Source: Lepidostoma basale (taxonomy: Eukaryota > Arthropoda > Insecta > Trichoptera > Lepidostomatidae). From it: 64,000 nucleotides of DNA. The notes beneath the pieces are model-generated. The model was not told the origin of the DNA and did no database searches. It saw only the letters and a program-made list of their open reading frames with translations. The position numbers were made by a program, and so were the translations under genes. The first letter of the stretch is position 1; each line of letters begins with the position of its first letter. Shown in pieces: positions 19,217 to 29,935 of this stretch. The stretch covers positions 62,001 through 126,000 of the forward strand of contig JAHDVF020000501.1 of NCBI GenBank assembly GCA_022606425.2, read 5' to 3'.

Positions 19217-20910
19217 CATACAATGGAGGAATACAGATAAGGACAAAATTTTTACGGATGCCTTTTGTCCTTCATATAACAGATTGAACCCACACTTAAC
19301 CGACTGTAATAAGTATACAGATTTACGTATTAGGCCGTTCAAAACTTAATACAATTAAAATAGAAGCTTATTTTATAATAAAACAAGTAGAAAAACCCCA
19401 AAGAAGGAAATACAATATAAAGGCTTTAGATTGTTAATAAACTATCATAAAAATATTCGGAAATCCATTATAAAAATGATAAATATCTGATAATCATATT
19501 TTAAAATGAATACTATTAGCCCTGATGCAATAAGAAAAATAAAAAAAATATTAAATTACATTGCAGGATAAGGATGGAAGTGCAGTACATCACTTTACAA
19601 GCAGACACCCAGTTGAATTTCAACAAGTGACACCGGTAAGTATTGATTTATGATAGTTGGGTATATTTTAATAAATGCGTAAATAAGTTGGTTACAACCG
19701 TCTCATGAAACAAAATATGTTAGTACCTTGGAGTTCTCACAATAAAAGAAAATCCAAAGGCACTGCCCTAGATTTTCTTTAAACATTTTCTTATCCATTG
19801 TAGACGACAGTTTTACTCTACATACAATCATTTCATGTCAAAAGAATGATTCAATAACAATTATACAGGTTAAAATACAAAAATATTAAAATGGCAAGAA
19901 TAAAAGTAAACAATAATAAGCTTTTATCTTTAAAATGAAATACAATAGTTCATTTCCTTGAACTGTCAAACAAAATTCAATAAAGATTAAAATGTGTGGA
20001 CCATATTTTCATAACACCCAATTGCAATAAATCGGTTAAAAAACTACTTACAATATACACAAAATTACGAAGGACGTGGAAAGTCTGAAAACGTAATAGC
20101 AATCAGTATTGCATATTCTTATTTGGAATAAAACTGGTCTAAATGATTTAACCTTTTTATGGTGTCTAATCGGAGGACAAAATACTAGACAAGAAGCGAA
20201 ACATTAAATAATCAACGCAATAGGTGCAGTAGTTGCCAACGTCAAATTTATGATGAAAATAATAGAAACACATACGGAAATGTCAAACCATAAAAACAAT
20301 ATCAGATGTTTCGCATAAACAGAATACAACATAGCAAGTAAACAAACGTGTCATTACCTTTCAAAATAAGAGCGGTCCGATTTGACTTCTTTGAATTGAA
20401 ATACTGCTTAGGTGTTTAAAATGTTAGCATATACACAAGTAAAAAAAAATATTATTACTCTGACATCAACAAAACACACCAACGCGCCTGACAACTACGA
20501 TATGTTTTATCTTAAAGTTGTGGAACTGCGAACTGACCAGAGTGAATATCGCACAGTCTACGAAACGAGTGCTTGTTTGATTTTGATTGGTTACTCCAAG
20601 CAGTCGTACCATTATTAAAATTGTTACATAGATGCGGGCATTTTCAAAATTATATACAGATTGAAAACAGCCATTTCACTTTCAAAAATCGAGTTTGAAT
20701 GATGTATAAAGTAATGTAGTAAATGCAATTCATTTTTTGTTAAATGTCATCAAACATTTATTTTTTATTGCAAACACAACTAATATTTCGAAGACAATTG
20801 ATTACAATCGGTGATTTAATTTCGACAATGTTTAAAATACTGTTAATGAATGTCAATATTTTAAATAAGTTTATCAATCAAGAAATTTAAATTACACGTG
20901 CTAGTTTAAC
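19217..20910. other. Unassigned AT-rich stretch
   Basis: About 1.7 kb with no recognised repeat or gene. A 68-codon frame at 20412-20618 lacks support. Confidence 0.4.
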
Positions 20911-21205
20911 CAGAGATACTCAATAATTTTTTTCTTCCAGCCACTTACATTTATTTGTTAAGCTACGTGGGCCGCAACATTGTATTGATTTGACAAAAAA
21001 AAAATAGGAAAAACAAATGAAAGGGCTAAGAGAGAAGAAGAAGTATTGGTTGAAACCCTAAGAGTATAGTATCCGTGTTCACATTTCTGAATGTCAGTTC
21101 ACATTTCTGATAATAAATGGGTTTCAGGTTGATAATAAATATGTTTCAATAACTTGATGGGCCGCATGCAGCCCGCGGACCGCAGGTTGAGTATAGCTAA
21201 GTTGA
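20911..21205. mobile_element. hAT-like MITE remnant
   Basis: Ends share ATACTCAA-type inverted sequence (left CAGAGATACTCAA, right complement CTTAGCTATACTCAACC). The right end has the GGGCCGCATGCAGCCCGCGG richness of hAT ends. No target duplication was confirmed. Confidence 0.45.
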
Positions 21206-21546
21206 ATAATAATTATAGAAAATAAATCGTTTTGAAAAAACCCCTTTAATCTGCACAGTTAATTTAATTGAAAAAATAATAATATTTTTTTTTTTACTCA
21301 TGCGTAGGGTAAATGGAGGTTTTATCGTGATGGAGGAAATATCGTGATATTTTTTTTAACTTTACCGTGATACTTATATTACCTGTTGAAGCAAGCAAGC
21401 GAGACTGCATACGGGTTGTCTAGAGAATGTTATTGGTAGCCCTCTACAAAAATGTGCACTTGGACGGTCGTGAAGTTGACCACGGAACTTATATTACAAT
21501 AATCTGTCAGATTGTGTTGTTTAGTTTGTGTTTGTTGTCGAGGATT
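21206..21546. other. Unassigned stretch
   Basis: AT-rich, nothing recognised. Confidence 0.35.
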
Positions 21547-21610
21547 TAATTTTTTTTTTGATAAAAATAACAACGTAAGCTTTTTTTTGTTGATAAAAAT
21601 AACAACGTAA
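21547..21610 (+). repeat. Short tandem duplication
   Basis: Two copies of TTGATAAAAATAACAACGTAA separated by a T-rich run. The second supplies the left target duplication of the next insertion. Confidence 0.7.
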
Positions 21611-21838
21611 TAATCGTTCAGTGGAGTAGATCCAGAAGAAGATACTGGAGGGACCATGTAGCCCGAATGGATGGTGACAGACTCGCATATACAGCCGCTT
21701 ATGAAATCCCTTCCGGACACCGCCCACCTGGAAGACCGCCGAAGAGATGGAGGGACAGCTGGATCTCATCATCCGACGAGATATGATTTCTGTGTCACAG
21801 ATCGTCAGATCTATCAAAAGAAGAAGAAGAAGAAGAAG
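21611..21838 (+). mobile_element. AAG-LINE-A 3' end with 10-bp target duplication
   Basis: A plus-strand copy of the sequence complementary to bases 1-160 (VQWSRSRRRYWRDHVARMDGDRLAYTA... region), ending in AAG repeats (21819-21838). AACAACGTAA occurs on both sides (21601-21610 and 21839-21848). It is severely 5'-truncated, leaving only the last ~60 codons and the tail. Confidence 0.85.
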
Positions 21839-21848
21839 AACAACGTAA

Positions 21849-22241
21849 GCTCTAGTTGTTCTTATTTTCGTCGATGAGACTCTCCTCAATTAATAAATAA
21901 TGATTTTTTCTATGCTGTACTGTGAGTATTAATCATATGAAAGTTTATTCCGACCGCCCGTTAATTAGGTCATTATCACAAAACGCGTGACCCATATGAC
22001 AGTTCGGAATTCGTTTTCTTTTTAAATTATGTAGGTACTTTATCGGTAACAAACTAATTTAGTCAGGTAATGGCACACATCTCTGCTATTATACAAGTAC
22101 GAGTATGTTTTTATTTATTCAATATCACATATAGTACAAAAATATCACAATAATTCCTGGAATATTTTTTGTTTAAGGAGTCTCGAGCGTGTAAATAACG
22201 AAGACAGTGTGCGCTTGCAGATATCCAAAATATGAAAATGG
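21849..22241. other. Unassigned stretch
   Basis: Nothing recognised upstream of the long reverse transcriptase frame. Confidence 0.4.
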
Positions 22242-23894
22242 TTGTCAAGGACTTCCAAAGCCATCGTCTATTTCTTATATTTCTTCATTTATTCTTTCCA
22301 TCTATCCAAACCATCTTATAACCCTTTTATTATTTTATTGAATGAGATTGAAAGATCTGTGAAAGCAATGAAAAGTGGAAAAGCTGTAGGGTATGACTGC
22401 ATCGCTATAGAATTTATCAAAAACGGTGGCGAAGTAGTTTCCGCATGGATATGTAAACTGTTCAACCAATGCTTGGAGGAGGGATATACCCCACTCGACT
22501 GGAGGAGAGCAGTTATTTTGCCTCTGTACAAAGGAAAAGGATCCCATATGGAATGTGGAAACTACAGAGCTATTAGTATTTTGAGTGTTGTTGGTAAAAT
22601 CTATGGCAGAATTTTAATAGAAAGAGTAAGAAAGACGACGAGTGATAGAGTTTGGGATGTGCAAGGCGCTTTTATGAATGGCAGAGGATGCATGGATCAA
22701 ATTTTTGCACTTCGTACAGTGACAGAGAAGTTTATGGCCAAAAACCGTAAACTCTTCTGTGCGTTTGTCGATTTGCAAAAAGCATATGATCGCGTAGATA
22801 GAGGTAAACTGTGGGAAATATTGTCGGAATATGGAATAAACACAAAACTGATCACGGCAATTACATCACTGTACACAGAAAGCACTGCTAGTGTCAGAGT
22901 AAATGGGGATCTTACAGCCTGGTTTGATATCAATAAAGGTGTCAAGCAGGGGTGTGTAATGTCTCCATGGTTGTTTAATCTATATATGGACAAGTGTATG
23001 AAAGAGCTGAAAGGGTTGGAAGCAGGTGCAAAAATGGAAGATGTTTCAGTAAGCTGTTTGTTGTATGCGGACGACGCTGTGCTACTTGCAGACAACGAGC
23101 ACGAACTGCAAGCCCTGGTGTCTAGGATGTATGAGGTATGCAAGCGATACGATTTGATGATGAATGTGAATAAGTCTAAGGTAATGATTTTCGAAAAAGA
23201 AGGAAGCATGACAGTCTGCAACATTAGTGTAAACGGTGAAAATCTGGAACAAGTGGATGAATTTGTTTATTTAGGAAGTATGTTTACAAAGGATGGGAGG
23301 GTGGAGAAGGATATTGAAAGAAGGGTTGGGGCAGGCAACAGAATAAATGGTGCACTTAAAGTTGTCATCGCAAACAAAAGCCTATCCAAAAAAGCTAAGA
23401 TGGCAGTGCACAATGGTGTTCTTGTGCCGACCCTTATGTATGGAAGTGAAGCATGGAACTGGCAAAAGAAGGATGAAAGTAGAATAAATGCAGTAGAAAT
23501 GAGATCTCTAAGACGAATGTGTGGCAAATCTGTATATGATAGAGTGACAAATGCAAGTATAAGAAGTGAATGTGGTGCGAATGAAAGTGTTATGAACAAA
23601 ATAAGGAAAGGGTCATTAAGATGGTTTGGACACATGGAAAGAATGAGTGAAGACAGAATGGTAAAGAAGGTATATGTAAACGGCGTGAACGGAGCTAGAA
23701 ATAGAGGAAGGCCGAGGAAAACGTGGCACGATCAAATCAATCAAATATTGAATGTCGGTCACGTGAGGAGTCGGAAAAATCGACGTGCCTGCATGACAAG
23801 ATGTATGAATGTAGAGGAAGCGAGAGGCGTATGTCAGGACAGAACAGTGTGGCGTTCCATTCTTTCTGCCTACCCCTCCGGGGAGACGGCGTGA
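22242..23894 (+). CDS. TTAG-LINE reverse transcriptase, best copy in the window
   Basis: An open frame of 550 codons. LINE homology starts near codon 33 (NEIERSVKAMKSGKAVGYD, first RT motif). It continues through WRRAVILPLYKGKG, NYRAISIL, FVDLQKAYDRV (Asp177), GVKQGCVMSPWLFNL and YADD (codons 275-278), then a long C-terminal region with LVPTLMYGSEAW, LRWFGHMERM, RNRGRPRKTWHDQ, CMTRCMNVEEAR and SAYPSGETA. All palm motifs look intact. The N-terminal endonuclease is absent, so the copy is 5'-truncated and the first ~32 codons are probably flanking sequence. The initiator is not an ATG, and no promoter is visible. The second half is duplicated at 12069. The clade is non-LTR, perhaps RTE-like. Confidence 0.9.
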   Translation: MSRTSKAIVYFLYFFIYSFHLSKPSYNPFIILLNEIERSVKAMKSGKAVGYDCIAIEFIKNGGEVVSAWICKLFNQCLEEGYTPLDWRRAVILPLYKGKGSHMECGNYRAISILSVVGKIYGRILIERVRKTTSDRVWDVQGAFMNGRGCMDQIFALRTVTEKFMAKNRKLFCAFVDLQKAYDRVDRGKLWEILSEYGINTKLITAITSLYTESTASVRVNGDLTAWFDINKGVKQGCVMSPWLFNLYMDKCMKELKGLEAGAKMEDVSVSCLLYADDAVLLADNEHELQALVSRMYEVCKRYDLMMNVNKSKVMIFEKEGSMTVCNISVNGENLEQVDEFVYLGSMFTKDGRVEKDIERRVGAGNRINGALKVVIANKSLSKKAKMAVHNGVLVPTLMYGSEAWNWQKKDESRINAVEMRSLRRMCGKSVYDRVTNASIRSECGANESVMNKIRKGSLRWFGHMERMSEDRMVKKVYVNGVNGARNRGRPRKTWHDQINQILNVGHVRSRKNRRACMTRCMNVEEARGVCQDRTVWRSILSAYPSGETA

Positions 23895-23916
23895 TGGTAA
23901 GTAAGTAAGTAAGTAG
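23895..23916 (+). repeat. LINE tail, GTAA repeats
   Basis: TGATGG followed by four or five GTAA/TAAG units, the 3' terminus of this LINE copy. Other copies carry TTAG units at this position. Confidence 0.85.
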
Positions 23917-23917
23917 T

Positions 23918-24084
23918 AAACTAATGATTTTACTGAAATATCTTAATGGAGGTTCATTTTAAATAATCATTGAATAAAACCATGTTTTTTATTCACTACT
24001 TCCACTTACTGTCTTTATATCAACAGCGACCGATTTCGCCAGGTTAGCTGGCATCCAGTTACAATCATTAAAGCCAGCAATTTG
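23918..24084 (-). repeat. Palindromic family F3 half (copy B)
   Basis: Identical in layout to 12968-13134, offset 10950. Confidence 0.6.
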
Positions 24085-24208
24085 GGGATATAACTCACTC
24101 ATCACCTCTTTCAAGTCTTACTCAAGAGTTTCAGTAGTCTCAACATTTTTTTCACTTCGTCCTATCAATTTATTCCAGGCGTTTCCAAGATTCTCTGACG
24201 TTAAAGTT

Positions 24209-24400
24209 CAAATCAATTCAAATCAGTTTATTTATTAACTCAAAAGACATTACAAACAGGAAAATGTTTAAGGCATCTATTAATTACAGGTAAAATATTA
24301 TAAAAATACAACAAAGTACCAGGAACGCATTAGAGATGGTTCGACATTAGGAAGACAAGATACTTTCTAAAGTCAAAAGTATTATAATAAAATGTCAAAA
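24209..24400 (-). repeat. TTTGA-tailed repeat, minus copy (copy B)
   Basis: Duplicate of 13259-13450. Confidence 0.7.
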
Positions 24401-24422
24401 TTATATATTATTATAGAGTTAG

Positions 24423-24519
24423 TCATGCATAGGTCACGGTAGAGAACGCTTCATCATCTCGGCTTGTCCGGATAATTGACGTTCCGGTTAACTGACGTCC
24501 GGTTAACGACCTTCTACTG
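24423..24519 (-). mobile_element. Right-end remnant of Tigger-type MITE (copy B)
   Basis: Duplicate of 13473-13569. Confidence 0.7.
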
Positions 24520-24629
24520 TAGTTATTGAAAAATCGTTTTTTTTATTATTATGTAGTAATCGATCAAGTAAAAAAAACACAAGGTATTTAATATGTTATT
24601 AACAATAATCGCCAAAGGTATACCAAGGC

Positions 24630-25242
24630 ATACTTTTATCCTGCCGTATAGAAAACAGACGTCTTTCATATTAGTGAAAGTACGTTCAGGGGACAAATAC
24701 TCTTGACTTTAGAAAGTATCTTGTCTTATGTCAAACCATCACTAATGGGTTCCTGGTATTATGTGGTATGTGTATAATATTTTACCTGTACTCAATAGAT
24801 GCCTTAAACAGTTATGATGATGATGATGATGATTTATATAGCGCCTTTTTTGTGAGAGATTCACTTTAGGGGCGCTCAACGTCCGGAAAGCTTCTCTTAA
24901 AAAGAAAAGTTTTAAGAGAGCTTCTGAACACTCCTTCGTGGTCTTGATTGCGGATATTGTAGGGCAGCCTGTTCCACGCCGTCGGTCCCGCGATGCCAAA
25001 AGCGCGATCTGCGAAGCCTGAAGCTCCTTGGCGCCGCGGGACGAGAAGTTTGTGTGTTGCTTCTTCCTTCGAGGATCGTAGAGTTGACTGCCGAGAGTTC
25101 AAATCTATCAGCTTGCAAAGTTCTGTGAGGTAGTGGGGCGCTCGTCCATGTAAGGCCTTGTGAACAAGTAGACACAGTTTATTATGCTGTTTGTAATGTC
25201 TTTTGAGTAAATAAATTGATTTGATTTGATTCGATTTGTTTT
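24630..25242 (+). repeat. TTTGA-tailed repeat interrupted by L2-like insertion (copy B)
   Basis: Duplicate of 13680-14292. The interruption lies at 24813-25190. Confidence 0.75.
24813..25190 (-). mobile_element. L2/CR1-type LINE C-terminal fragment, (ATC)n tail (copy B)
   Basis: Duplicate of 13863-14240, with the same terminal PDVERP stop and CAT-repeat tail. Confidence 0.85.
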
Positions 25243-25304
25243 CATTCGTATTAAATAATAAAAATATTCTCTTCGTAAAATAAAAATATTTTTTCAACAG
25301 ATTT

Positions 25305-25590
25305 TTTATCTATGCAAGGCTCGACCAACATTGCATCCCGCCGAAGCGTTTTGAATGATCTCTTCTCTCTATATCATTTCCGATCATCTCTTCATTACCA
25401 GCATGATGTTCCCGGCACGACCCGGGAATGTGTCGTGTGCCCGGCCCGCCCATCGGCCGGGAAGGGCGGAGGTGGAAGCGGGGGGGGAGCGGGGCGCCAC
25501 GTGGCCACATTCCGCAACCATGGCGAAACATTAATATCCACAAACATTCTACTGTCAAGGAAAACAACTCTAGTGAGTTCTAGTGCCAAC
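25305..25590. other. GC-rich island (copy B)
   Basis: Duplicate of 14355-14640. Confidence 0.5.
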
Positions 25591-26056
25591 CCACATTTAT
25601 GGAAGTGAAGTTTGGAGCTGGCAAAAGAAGGATGAAAGCAGGATAAACGCCGTAGAAATGAGATCACTGAGAATAATGTGCAGGAAAACGTTGTATGATA
25701 GAATACCGAACGATGAAATAAGAATGAAATGTAAGGCAGATGACTGAATCATGGATAAAATTAAAAAATGATCTCTGAGATGGTTTGGACATATGGAACG
25801 GATGGATGAGAGTAGAATGGTTAAAAAGTTTTACACAAGCAGCGTGAGTGGAAAATCAAGCCGAGGATGACCGAGGAAAACATGGCATGACCAAATTAAT
25901 CAATTACTAAAAGGCGGCAACTTTCGAAGTCGGAATAATCGACGTGCGTGCATGGTACGATGTATGAATGTAGAGGAAGTCCGAGAGGTATGCCAGGACA
26001 GAGCATTGTGGCGATCCAACCTCTCTGCATACCCCTCCGGGGAAATGGCATGATGG
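25591..26056 (+). mobile_element. TTAG-LINE subfamily 2, complete 3' end
   Basis: The same decayed coding as copy A, but running on through RRACMVRCMNVEEVREVCQDRALWRSNLSAYPSGEMA to TGATGGTTAGTTA. At least three internal stops (after KAD, after IKK and in SSRG-stop-PRKTW). Subfamily 2 differs from subfamily 1 by KADD/ADECVI, YTSS-NGK and LLKGG. Confidence 0.85.
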
Positions 26057-26570
26057 TTAGTTACTAGTTTTTTTCAAACCTCTAACTGCCCCTAACCCCT
26101 TAATAAAGTATACTATTCCAGTGTTTTACAAGACAAGTTTTACAATTTTGCTATCCACATAACACCAGATGCCAGCTTGAGAATAAATCTACCCCCTAGC
26201 TGTGTGCCAATCTCCGTGTAAGGTTACTCCCAGCACGTGTGCAGTTTATTAAGAAAAGTGAGAAATATGAAACCATTCAGGTTAGGTCCTGTTGATAAAT
26301 TAGGGTCATTAAGGCAGCCGTGAAGGGATGTCGCATCCCTTATAAACTTTTTTTTTAAATCTGTCATGTTTGTAAATCTGATATCTACCATATGTTTAAA
26401 AAAAATATGTGTAAATAATAATTAAAGTAGTTAATTAATCAATTCACTTTATGATGTGTACTGAGTATTAGTTAATTTATTTTTAAATAAAAAAGACAAT
26501 CCATTGTTTTGGAATTTGATAACAACAATTTGATAATACATAATAATAATATAATAAATTGGCAAGAAGC
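26057..26570. other. Unassigned stretch
   Basis: AT-rich, nothing recognised. Confidence 0.4.
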
Positions 26571-26712
26571 CGGAAGAATCGACGTGCGTGTATGACTCGC
26601 TGTATGAATGTGGAGGAATCTAGAGAGGTATGTCGGGATAGAGTAGTGTGGCTGTCGATTCTCTCTGCCTACCTCTGCGGAGAAACGGCGTGATGGTTTG
26701 TTGTTGTTGTAA
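26571..26712 (+). mobile_element. TTAG-LINE 3' end with TTG-type tail
   Basis: SRKNRRACMTRCMNVEESREVCRDRVVWLSILSAYLCGETA followed by TGATGGTTTGTTGTTGTTG. The tail unit is TTG rather than TTAG. Confidence 0.8.
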
Positions 26713-26790
26713 TAAATTGGATAATTTATAGAGCGCCATTTTTATGAATTACTCATCTCAAGGGCGCTGTAAAAAATGCTCCGTTGATAT
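26713..26790 (-). mobile_element. L2-like 3' UTR fragment
   Basis: Complement reads CGGAGC...ACAGCGCCCTTGAGATGAG...GGCGCTCTATAAATTATCC, the last ~75 bp of the (ATT)n L2-like family, without coding sequence. Confidence 0.75.
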
Positions 26791-27535
26791 TTCAACATCA
26801 TTAACTGTTTAATTGAAACACTGTTTATAATATCGCAATTGATTTATTTGTTATGAAATTGTCCCTACGTCTGTTTCGCTAATCAATGTTATCATCATCA
26901 GGTGTTACAATCAACTCAAATCAACAAATCAAACGTTGATTGATGTCCAGAAAGGATACAATACAAGCTCTACTGGATGGAATGGCACCAGCTTATTTAT
27001 CTGAACTCTGCATCAACGAGAACCTGAATGCTAGACAGTCTACATTGCGATCAGCTAAGTCTTCTGCGATCGGTAGATTGACTGTGCCAAAACGCTGTCC
27101 AAGCACAAACTTTGGCGACCGAGCCTTCGCGGTAGCCGGCCCTTCAGCCTGGTCTTCAACAGTCTTCCAGCAGACCTTAAGTGCATTGAGAATCAATCAG
27201 AGTTTAGATCGAGACTCAAAACGCACCTTTTCAAATTATCGTTTCCTGACAGGAAGGGCTGATCGATTTCGTCGGGTGCAGCCCTCATACTAAATATGTT
27301 TATATATATATTTTTTATCATTATTATTATTATTATTATCTAGTTGATAAAACGGAGCATCTTCTACAGCGCCCTTGAGATGAGCAATTCATAAAAATAG
27401 CGCTTTATAAATTATCCAATTTATCATTATTATTATAACATTGATTAGCGAAACAGCTGTCGCGACAATTTCATAGAAATTTAATCAATTGTGATATAAC
27501 AGTGTTTCAATAAAACAGTAAATAAATAAGACACA
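26791..27535. repeat. Palindromic repeat, family F6, split by an L2-like insertion
   Basis: The left arm 26791-26935 carries on the minus strand CTGATGA (26901-26895, canonical), a GATAA/TTAGC-type helix II, GAAAC (26877-26873) and GT-A, with distal helix I ATTGT/ACAAT. The right arm 27447-27535 reads AACATTGATTAGCGAAAC then palindromic ACAGCTGT and C. The L2-like copy separates the arms. Confidence 0.7.
26936..27446 (+). mobile_element. L2/CR1-type LINE fragment, (ATT)n tail, nested in F6
   Basis: SRKDTIQALLDGMAPAYLSELC, NARQSTLRSAKSSAIGRLTVPKRCPS and FGDRAFAVAGPSAWS, then a small insertion/frameshift (AGTCTTCCAGCAGACC region) before the SRLKTHLF segment. The KALH stretch is also deleted. 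It ends at GGCGCTTTATAAATTATCC with ATT-type repeats. Confidence 0.85.
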
Positions 27536-27597
27536 ACAAACATATAAGTTTAGGCGACTCATTTGGTGATATGTGTGGAAAACAAAAATGTACATAA

Positions 27598-27835
27598 AAA
27601 CTAACTAACTAACCTTCACGCCGTCTCCTCGAAGTGTTAGGTATAAAGAATGTATAGCCACACTGTTATTTCCTGACATACTTCTCTCTCTTCACAATCT
27701 ATGTAAGGTGCCTTGCACGCACGTCATTTTTTTCAATTCTTATTGTATTTTTCCAGTCGATATTTAATATTAGATCTTTTTTTATAGTGCCACGTTTATC
27801 TTGGTCTTCCTCTCTAAATAATGGAAAATGTACAA
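27598..27835 (-). mobile_element. TTAG-LINE 3' fragment, decayed
   Basis: The tail on this strand is TTAG (27598-27612). The complement gives GGCGTGAAGG and a degraded VRSEKNRR...CHDLNKT-like coding, down to a CTCTATTT-like GRPR segment. Confidence 0.65.
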
Positions 27836-27949
27836 AATTACCCTACATATTGTATAATAAAAAAATAAAAATATTAATATGTACCAGCAAGGTTTCTAAA
27901 TATGACGATATCAGTAAGGTGGTGTTCTTTTAAGAAAAGTTAAAATATT

Positions 27950-28170
27950 ATAAAAAAGTGAATGCGGTGCGAATGATGGTGTTATGAACAAAATAATGAT
28001 AGGATCATTAATATGGTTTGGACATATGGAAAGAATGAATGAAGAAAGAATGGTAAAAAAAATATATGTTAACTATGTAAATGGAACTAGAAATAGAGGA
28101 AAACATGGCACGATCACGAGGAGGCCTATGTCCAGGAGTGGACGGAAATAGGCTGAGGAAGAAGAAGAAG
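27950..28170 (+). mobile_element. Chimeric LINE: TTAG-LINE body joined to AAG-LINE-C 3' end
   Basis: 27955-28116 encodes SECGANDGVMNKIM...RWFGHMERMNEERMVKKIYVN and the TRNRG...WHDH region of TTAG-LINE. At 28117 it switches to GAGGAGGCCTATGTCCAGGA...GGCTGAGGAAGAAG, which is the terminal sequence of AAG-LINE-C (compare 45115-45170 and 61480-61540). No TTAG tail is present. Confidence 0.8.
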
Positions 28171-28245
28171 ATGTGTCCTAACCATCTTAGTGACCCTTAC
28201 TTAATTTTTTTGTAACACTTTCGTTCGCACTGCATTCACGTAAAT
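28171..28245 (-). mobile_element. TTAG-LINE short fragment
   Basis: Complement of CCTAACCATCTTAGTGACCC... to CACTGCATTCACG, the SECSANESV...SLRWFG region. Confidence 0.6.
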
Positions 28246-28500
28246 TAATTATCTGCAGGAATATGTAATTGAATACTTCTAAATCTAAACGATGCTTGAC
28301 TTCTTCGTTTTTGCGGTGTGGGGGCGTGGTACAAAATATTTTTCGCCTGTGATGCTGGTCGACCGTAACGAAGAAGTCGTGTATACGGCATATGGTAAAA
28401 ATTCCTTAATATTTAACCTATTACATTACATGGATCCAATATATTTAAGCGCCACCTTATTACCGAAACGAACACCACATGTTTTCATGTTCCTATCATA
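28246..28500. other. Unassigned spacer
   Basis: Nothing recognised. A 69-codon frame at 28292-28501 has no support. Confidence 0.3.
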
Positions 28501-29210
28501 ATTATGGTGAAATTTGGCACTAAAAGTCATAGAACTATAAGGTGGTCTCGTATTAAAAATAATATACTAAGTCCAACAAATAAAATCATTATTATAGAGA
28601 GAAATAAGATAGAAAGTGTGAAAGGGTATGTGTATCTTGGTCATAAAATCAGACTCGGAAAGAGAATCAAACTGCAGAGCTACCTCGAAGAGTTAGACTG
28701 GGTTGGGCCGCCTTTGGTAAACTGAGACATGTCCTTGAAAATGATGAAATATCGGTTTGTCTCAAAAGAAAGGTATACTGCCCATGATGACATACGGACT
28801 AGAGACGACAACTCTTACAGCAAAAAGTGTCCACAGGCTCGAGTGTACACAAAGGTCCATGGAAAGACAGATACTTGGTGTGAGCTTGCGTGACCGCATA
28901 GGTAGTGAATAAATCAGACGCCGCACCAGGGTTGCTGACGTCATGGACCGAGTGGCAAAATTGAAATGGCTATGGGCTGGACACTTGGCGAGACAGGGTG
29001 GCAACAGATGGGCACCCAGGATACTCAGTTGGAGACCATGGGCAAATAGACGAAGTGTCGGAAGGCCACCGATGAGATGGACCGATGATATTATCAAAAG
29101 GGTTTGAAAATCTTGGATACAAAGGGGGCAGGATAGAGACGATTGGAGGAAATTGGAATATCCAGCAGTGAAGGGAGGAAGGCTAGAAAAGAAGAAGAAG
29201 AAGTATTAAA
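28501..29210 (+). mobile_element. AAG-LINE-C reverse transcriptase C-terminal fragment
   Basis: Broken frames read VKGYVYLGHKIRLGK, then the cysteine-rich loop region in other frames, then IRRRTRVADVMDRVAKLKWLWAGHLARQ, APRILSWRPW and RRSVGRPPMRWTDDI, ending in (AAG)n at 29190-29205. YVYLGxxI-LGK plus LKWxWAGHxAR and GRPPxRWTDD is the conserved C-terminal half of RTE-like insect LINEs. Several stops and frameshifts are present. Confidence 0.8.
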
Positions 29211-29344
29211 AATACGAAAAATATTATTTTTCAAAATTCTGTAAATTTTAAACAAAAGAACCTGAGATGGATTTTGACTTAGTGCAAAATTTGTCTTCAT
29301 CGGTCTGTTTCGAGAGCAATTGTTTTCCTATACATCTTATTCCT

Positions 29345-29935
29345 TAACTAACCAACTAAATAACCATCACGCCGTCTCCACGAAGGGGTAGGCAGAATGA
29401 ATGGACTGCCACATTTTTCATTCTCGACACATTTCTCTCGCTTCCTCAGCATTCATAAAGAGTGTCATGCGCGCACGTCGGTTTATCTGACTCCTCACGT
29501 TGCTGACATTTATTATTTGATTTATTAGATCGCGCCACGTTTTCCTCGGTATTCCTCTATTTCTAGTTCCATTTACATCGTTAACATATGTTTTTTTTAC
29601 CATATTTTCTTCATTCATAATTTCCTCGTGTAAAAACCACCTTAATGATCCTTTCATTATTTTGTTCATAACACTTTCATTTGCACTACATTCACTTCTT
29701 ATATTTTCATTTGACACTCTATCAAAAACAGATTTTCATCATATTCGTCTAAGAGATGTCATTTCTACTGCATTAATTCTACTTTCACCCTTATTTTGCC
29801 AGTCCCATGTTTCGCTTCCATACGTAAAGGTCGGTACAAGAACACCATTGTCCACTGCCATTTTAGCTTCTTTGGGTAGGCTTTTGTTTGCGATAAAAAC
29901 TTTAAGTGCACCATTCATCTTATTTCTTTAATTAA
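29345..29935 (-). mobile_element. TTAG-LINE C-terminal fragment
   Basis: From the TTAG tail (29345-29375 on this strand) through SNENIRSECSANESVMNKIMKGSLRWF...RNRGIPRKTWRDLINQ (open frame 29717-29418) back to the NGALKVFIANKSLPKEAKMAVDNGVLVPTFTYGSETW region. One frameshift lies near 29720. Confidence 0.8.

Larger units (their letters stand above)
23016..25955 (+). repeat. Direct segmental duplication, source copy (B)
   Basis: Matches 12069-15004 without gaps. At its left edge the LINE ORF continues upstream (to 22338), and at its right edge subfamily 2 coding continues to its normal terminus (26056). This marks the segment as the ancestral copy. Confidence 0.9.

Noticed and set aside
22316..23635. 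Minus-strand frames across the long RT gene
   Set aside because: Antisense shadows with low-complexity translation.
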